From Deltaproteobacteria bacterium (GTDB taxonomy: Bacteria > Myxococcota > Myxococcia > Myxococcales > 40CM-4-68-19), in the NCBI GenBank assembly GCA_018266095.1, contig JAFEBC010000786.1, forward strand, positions 1 to 10,550: 10,550 bases of DNA, written 5' to 3'. The stretch's first letter is position 1; each line of letters begins with the position of its first letter. The notes under the pieces are model-generated. The model was given only the letters and a program-made list of their open reading frames with translations. It was not told the DNA's origin and searched no databases. Shown here piece by piece: positions 8,157-10,550 of the stretch. The translations under genes and the position numbers were made by a program.

Positions 8157-9116
8157 ATGTCCAAGCTCCCCATCGCGGCGCTCCTGGCGCTCACGCTCTG
8201 CGCCTGCGCCACCACCTCCGAGCGGCCGGTCGCGGTCGAGTCGCCGGTGTCCAAGAGCGTGCAGGTCTCGGCGCAGCAGGCCGCGGCCGCTCCCACGGCC
8301 AAGCGCTACAAGACCAAGCTCGCCATCGCGCGGTTCACCAACGAGACCAACTACGGGCGCTCGCTGCTCAGCGATCAGGACCTCGATCGCATCGGCAAGC
8401 AGGCCTCGGACATGCTCGCCTCGCGGCTCATCAAGTCGGGCAACTTCATCGTGCTCGAGCGGCCCGACCTGGCCAAGCTCAAGAAGGAGCAGGAGCTCAC
8501 CGGCGAGGCCAACCTCGTCGGCGCGGACACCGTGATCAGCGGCTCGGTCACGGAGTTCGGGCGCTCGGAGGCGGGCAAGACCGGCTTCTTGAGCAGCACC
8601 ACGGTGCAGACGGCGCGCGCGAAGGTCGACGTGCGGCTCGTCGACGTGAAGACCGGCCACGCGTACTTCTCGGCCAACGGCGCGGGCGAGGCGAGCATCG
8701 AGTCGGGCGAGATCGCGGGCTTCGGCAGCAAGGCCGCCTATGACCAGACGCTGAACGATCGCGCGATCGGCGCGGCCATCTCGGACGTCATCGATCGCCT
8801 CGTGTCTCAGCTCGCGGACCGGCCGTGGCGCACCAGCATCCTCGATGTGCAAGAGGGGTCGGTGTTCGTGAGCGGCGGGAAGACGCAGGGCCTCAAGGTG
8901 GGCGACGCGCTGGTGGTCATGGCCGCGGGCGACGAGGTGAAGAGCGCGCAGACCGGGTTCGTCATCACGCTCCCCGGCAAGCAGGTGGCGACGCTGCAGG
9001 TCGCGAGCCTCTTCGGCGACAACGAGACGAACGAGGGCGCCGTGTGCCAGGTCACCTCGGGACAGGTCGACAAGGCCAACTTGAAGAAGCTGTTCGTGAC
9101 GGAGGCCGCCAAGTGA
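8157..9116 (+). CDS. CsgG/HfaB-family outer-membrane lipoprotein
   Basis: The 319-aa lipoprotein belongs to the CsgG/HfaB family (PF03783). The signal peptide ends in lipobox LCAC with the lipidated Cys at 17. The CsgG core starts at about 50 (KLAIARFTNETNYG), continues with DLDRIGKQASDMLASRLIKSG and NFIVLERPDL, and then GADTVISGSVTEFG. The C-terminal part (about 225-319) has ILDVQEGSVFVSGGKTQGLKVGDAL, which resembles the FlgT C-terminal type of beta domain. E. coli CsgG forms a nonameric secretion channel for curli subunits; no CsgA/B/E/F homologue is seen here, and the downstream genes point to the CsgG-DUF4810-DUF799 cassette. Start choice is good: AGAGG at 8147-8151, 5 nt before the ATG. 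Its stop overlaps the next GTG (GTGA). Whether it forms a pore is inference. Confidence 0.9.
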   Translation: MSKLPIAALLALTLCACATTSERPVAVESPVSKSVQVSAQQAAAAPTAKRYKTKLAIARFTNETNYGRSLLSDQDLDRIGKQASDMLASRLIKSGNFIVLERPDLAKLKKEQELTGEANLVGADTVISGSVTEFGRSEAGKTGFLSSTTVQTARAKVDVRLVDVKTGHAYFSANGAGEASIESGEIAGFGSKAAYDQTLNDRAIGAAISDVIDRLVSQLADRPWRTSILDVQEGSVFVSGGKTQGLKVGDALVVMAAGDEVKSAQTGFVITLPGKQVATLQVASLFGDNETNEGAVCQVTSGQVDKANLKKLFVTEAAK

Positions 9117-9439
9117 AGACGCCCATGACCCTTCCGCTGCGCCTCCTCGCGCTCCTGGCTGTTCCCCTGTCCGCGCCGCTGTCGGGCTGCGCCATGCCGT
9201 CCACGGTGGTGCGCACGCCGGATTCGCGGCCCTCGCTGAGCATCGTGGGCGCGCCGCCGGGTGCGGTGCTCCTGGTCGACGGGAGGAGCTCGGGCCCGGC
9301 CCTCGCGTACGAGCCGCCGCACGTGCTGATGGTCGAGCCGGGGACGCACCAGATCGACATCGCCGACGCCAGCGGGCGCATCCTCTACTCGCAGAAGGTC
9401 TTCGTCGAGAGCGAGACCAAGACCATCCAGGTGCACTGA
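9113..9439 (+). CDS. Small PEGA-like lipoprotein
   Basis: The 108-aa predicted lipoprotein starts with GTG at 9113, overlapping the stop of the CsgG-family gene as GTGA. GGAGG (9101-9105) is 7 nt upstream, which favours this start over the ATG at 9125. The signal peptide ends in lipobox LSGC, lipidated Cys 26. The rest (about 38-108) is one small beta domain, with LSIVGAPPGAVLLVDG, then VEPGTHQIDIADASGR, and a final beta strand. This pattern of P-x-G-A and E-x-G-x-H is typical of PEGA-type domains, which are found in surface and envelope proteins. It lies inside a cassette that normally has CsgG directly followed by DUF4810, so it is probably an accessory of that system. The PEGA assignment is tentative. 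Confidence 0.8.
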   Translation: MKTPMTLPLRLLALLAVPLSAPLSGCAMPSTVVRTPDSRPSLSIVGAPPGAVLLVDGRSSGPALAYEPPHVLMVEPGTHQIDIADASGRILYSQKVFVESETKTIQVH

Positions 9440-9442
9440 AGC

Positions 9443-9829
9443 GTGCGCGCGCCACGGCATCGGCAGCGCATCGGCCGCAGCCTCGTGCTGCTCGCAGCGC
9501 TCTGTCTGTGCGCTTGCGAGACGACGCACTACACCTGGGGCGGCTACGACAGCGTGCTCTACGCGCACTACAAGGCGCCGCAGGACCACGCGGCCTACGT
9601 GGAGCGGCTGAAGGCGGTGGTGCTCGCGGCCCAGCAGCAGGGCGCGCTCATGCCGCCGGGGCTCTGCGCCGAGTACGGCTATGCGCTCCTCGAGCAGGGC
9701 AAGCCTGACGAGGCGGTGCTCTACTTCAAGCAGGAGAGCGCGCAGTGGCCGGAGTCGAGGCTGTTCATGGAGAAGATGATCCGCAACGCGCGCCGCAAGT
9801 CCGGGGACGCAAAGGGTGGGTCGCTGTGA
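9443..9829 (+). CDS. DUF4810 lipoprotein
   Basis: The 128-aa protein matches DUF4810 (PF16068): YTWGGYDSVLYAHYKAPQD, then PPGLCAEYGYALLEQGKPDEAVLYFKQE and WPESRLFMEKMI. The second part reads like a TPR-type helical pair. A signal peptide with lipobox LCAC puts the lipidated Cys at 25. Members of this family lie between a CsgG-family gene and a DUF799 gene, as in Neisseria next to GNA1162, and here too the DUF799 gene follows. The GTG at 9443 comes 3 nt after the previous stop, with only a weak AGGTG 9 nt upstream, so expression probably depends on coupling. Function is unknown; the tandem context suggests a periplasmic part of the same envelope complex. Confidence 0.9.
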   Translation: MRAPRHRQRIGRSLVLLAALCLCACETTHYTWGGYDSVLYAHYKAPQDHAAYVERLKAVVLAAQQQGALMPPGLCAEYGYALLEQGKPDEAVLYFKQESAQWPESRLFMEKMIRNARRKSGDAKGGSL

Positions 9830-10550
9830 ACGCGCGCCCGCGAACGGTCCTCGGGCTCCTGGCCGCGCTGACGCGCTCGCGGGCCCCGCTGATGCTCTTG
9901 CTGGCCCCGCTGCTCCTGGCCGCCTGCGTGCCGCCCGCCACCAAGGACTACGCGCGCCTCCTGGCCGCGCAGCCGCGCTCGATCCTCATCGTGCCCGTCG
10001 TCAACAAGTCGCTCGACCTGGACGCGCCCGACTACTTCCTCTCGACGCTGCCGGTGCCGGTGGCCGAGCGCGGCTACTACGTCTTCCCGGTGAACCTCGT
10101 GAAGCGCGTGCTGGAGGACGACGGCCTCGCCGACGCGAACCTCGTGCACGGTGCGGATCCCACGCGGCTCGCGGGCCTCTTCGGCGCCGACGCGGTGCTC
10201 TACGTGTCCATCGAGCGCTGGGACGCGAAGTACCTGGTGCTGTCCACGCAGGTCACGGTCGAGTTCGACTACGTGCTCAAGAGCGGCACCACCGGCGAGG
10301 AGCTCTGGCGCGACCACCGCACCATGGTCTACGAGCCGCAGCAGACGCAGAACCAGGACAGTCCGCTCGTGGCGCTCCTCACCGCGGCCGTCGACGCCGC
10401 CGTGACCAAGGCCGCGCCCAACTACATGCCGCTCGCGCGCAGGGCCAACCGGGAGGCGTTCGCCTGGCCGGGGCCAGGGCTGCCCGCGGGGCCGTACCTG
10501 CCTGAGCACGGGAAGGATCTGGAGTCGATCGAGGCGCCGACCAAGCCCCC
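9826..10550 (+). CDS. DUF799 (GNA1162-like) lipoprotein, 3' end outside the window
   Basis: The frame from GTG at 9826 stays open to the window end (241 codons). GTGA overlaps the DUF4810 stop, and GGTGGG lies 5 nt upstream. A signal peptide ends in lipobox LAAC with the lipidated Cys at about 34. The following segment is characteristic of DUF799 (PF05643, NMB1162/GNA1162 of Neisseria): PRSILIVPVVNKSLDLDAPDYF, LPVPVAERGYYVFPVNLVKRVL, LFGADAVLYVSIERWDAKY, and a later TGEELWRDH. The known structure of GNA1162 is a small alpha/beta fold related to TolB-like or CsgG-like N-domains; its role at the outer membrane is not settled. The visible sequence reaches past the usual end of the domain, so only a short tail should be missing. 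It closes the CsgG-PEGA-DUF4810-DUF799 lipoprotein operon. Confidence 0.92.
   Translation, partial: MNARPRTVLGLLAALTRSRAPLMLLLAPLLLAACVPPATKDYARLLAAQPRSILIVPVVNKSLDLDAPDYFLSTLPVPVAERGYYVFPVNLVKRVLEDDGLADANLVHGADPTRLAGLFGADAVLYVSIERWDAKYLVLSTQVTVEFDYVLKSGTTGEELWRDHRTMVYEPQQTQNQDSPLVALLTAAVDAAVTKAAPNYMPLARRANREAFAWPGPGLPAGPYLPEHGKDLESIEAPTKP

Noticed and set aside
8157..9116. Curli secretion system
   Set aside because: The family is right, but no CsgA, CsgB, CsgE or CsgF-like genes are seen, and the DUF4810/DUF799 partners indicate a different cassette.
8103..9455. Long minus-strand open frame opposite the CsgG-family gene
   Set aside because: Antisense artefact of codon bias; the plus strand has lipobox, Shine-Dalgarno and family motifs.

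Overview
The window is very GC-rich, with G or C at almost every third codon position, and it encodes many short lipoproteins. One of these carries the C-x5-C-x5-C-x4-C pattern of Myxococcota surface proteins. A myxobacterium or relative (Myxococcota, formerly Deltaproteobacteria) is the best guess; this is inference from composition and gene style, not from a marker gene. The region looks like chromosomal backbone: I see no transposase, integrase, tRNA, rRNA or CRISPR array.

Left part (1-3501), DNA repair. The window opens inside the 3' end of ssb, whose product ends in the canonical acidic tip DDDIPF. Convergent to it is a minus-strand operon, radC then recQ, whose coding regions overlap by 8 nt (ATGACTGA). 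RecQ has an unusual domain order, and RadC carries a His/Asp-rich tail built from an 18-bp repeat.

Middle (3502-4089). A 300-nt divergent intergenic region separates radC from a cold-shock protein gene. It holds five contiguous 21-bp repeats in an A-B-B-B-A order, then a possible promoter. A good intrinsic terminator follows the csp gene.

Centre (4090-7460), plus strand: a stand-alone LON-domain protein, a PKD-like lipoprotein, a Cys-rich lipoprotein, queC (7-deazaguanine synthesis, overlapping the preceding stop by 1 nt) and an exported dienelactone-hydrolase-family protein. A minus-strand EcsC-like gene (7462-8034) ends one base from the hydrolase stop.

Right part (8157-10550), plus strand: a tightly coupled lipoprotein operon of a CsgG/HfaB-family protein, a small PEGA-like lipoprotein, a DUF4810 lipoprotein and a DUF799 (GNA1162-like) lipoprotein that runs off the end. 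CsgG-DUF4810-DUF799 is a known but poorly understood outer-membrane cassette; the small PEGA-like gene between the first two members is the unusual part. Starts overlap or abut stops (GTGA, 3-nt gap, GTGA), so the four products are probably made together and may form one envelope complex.

The strongest candidates for something undescribed are the 21-bp repeat array between radC and csp, the four-member CsgG cassette, and the pairing of ssb with a RecQ that lacks the canonical RQC position for its winged helix.
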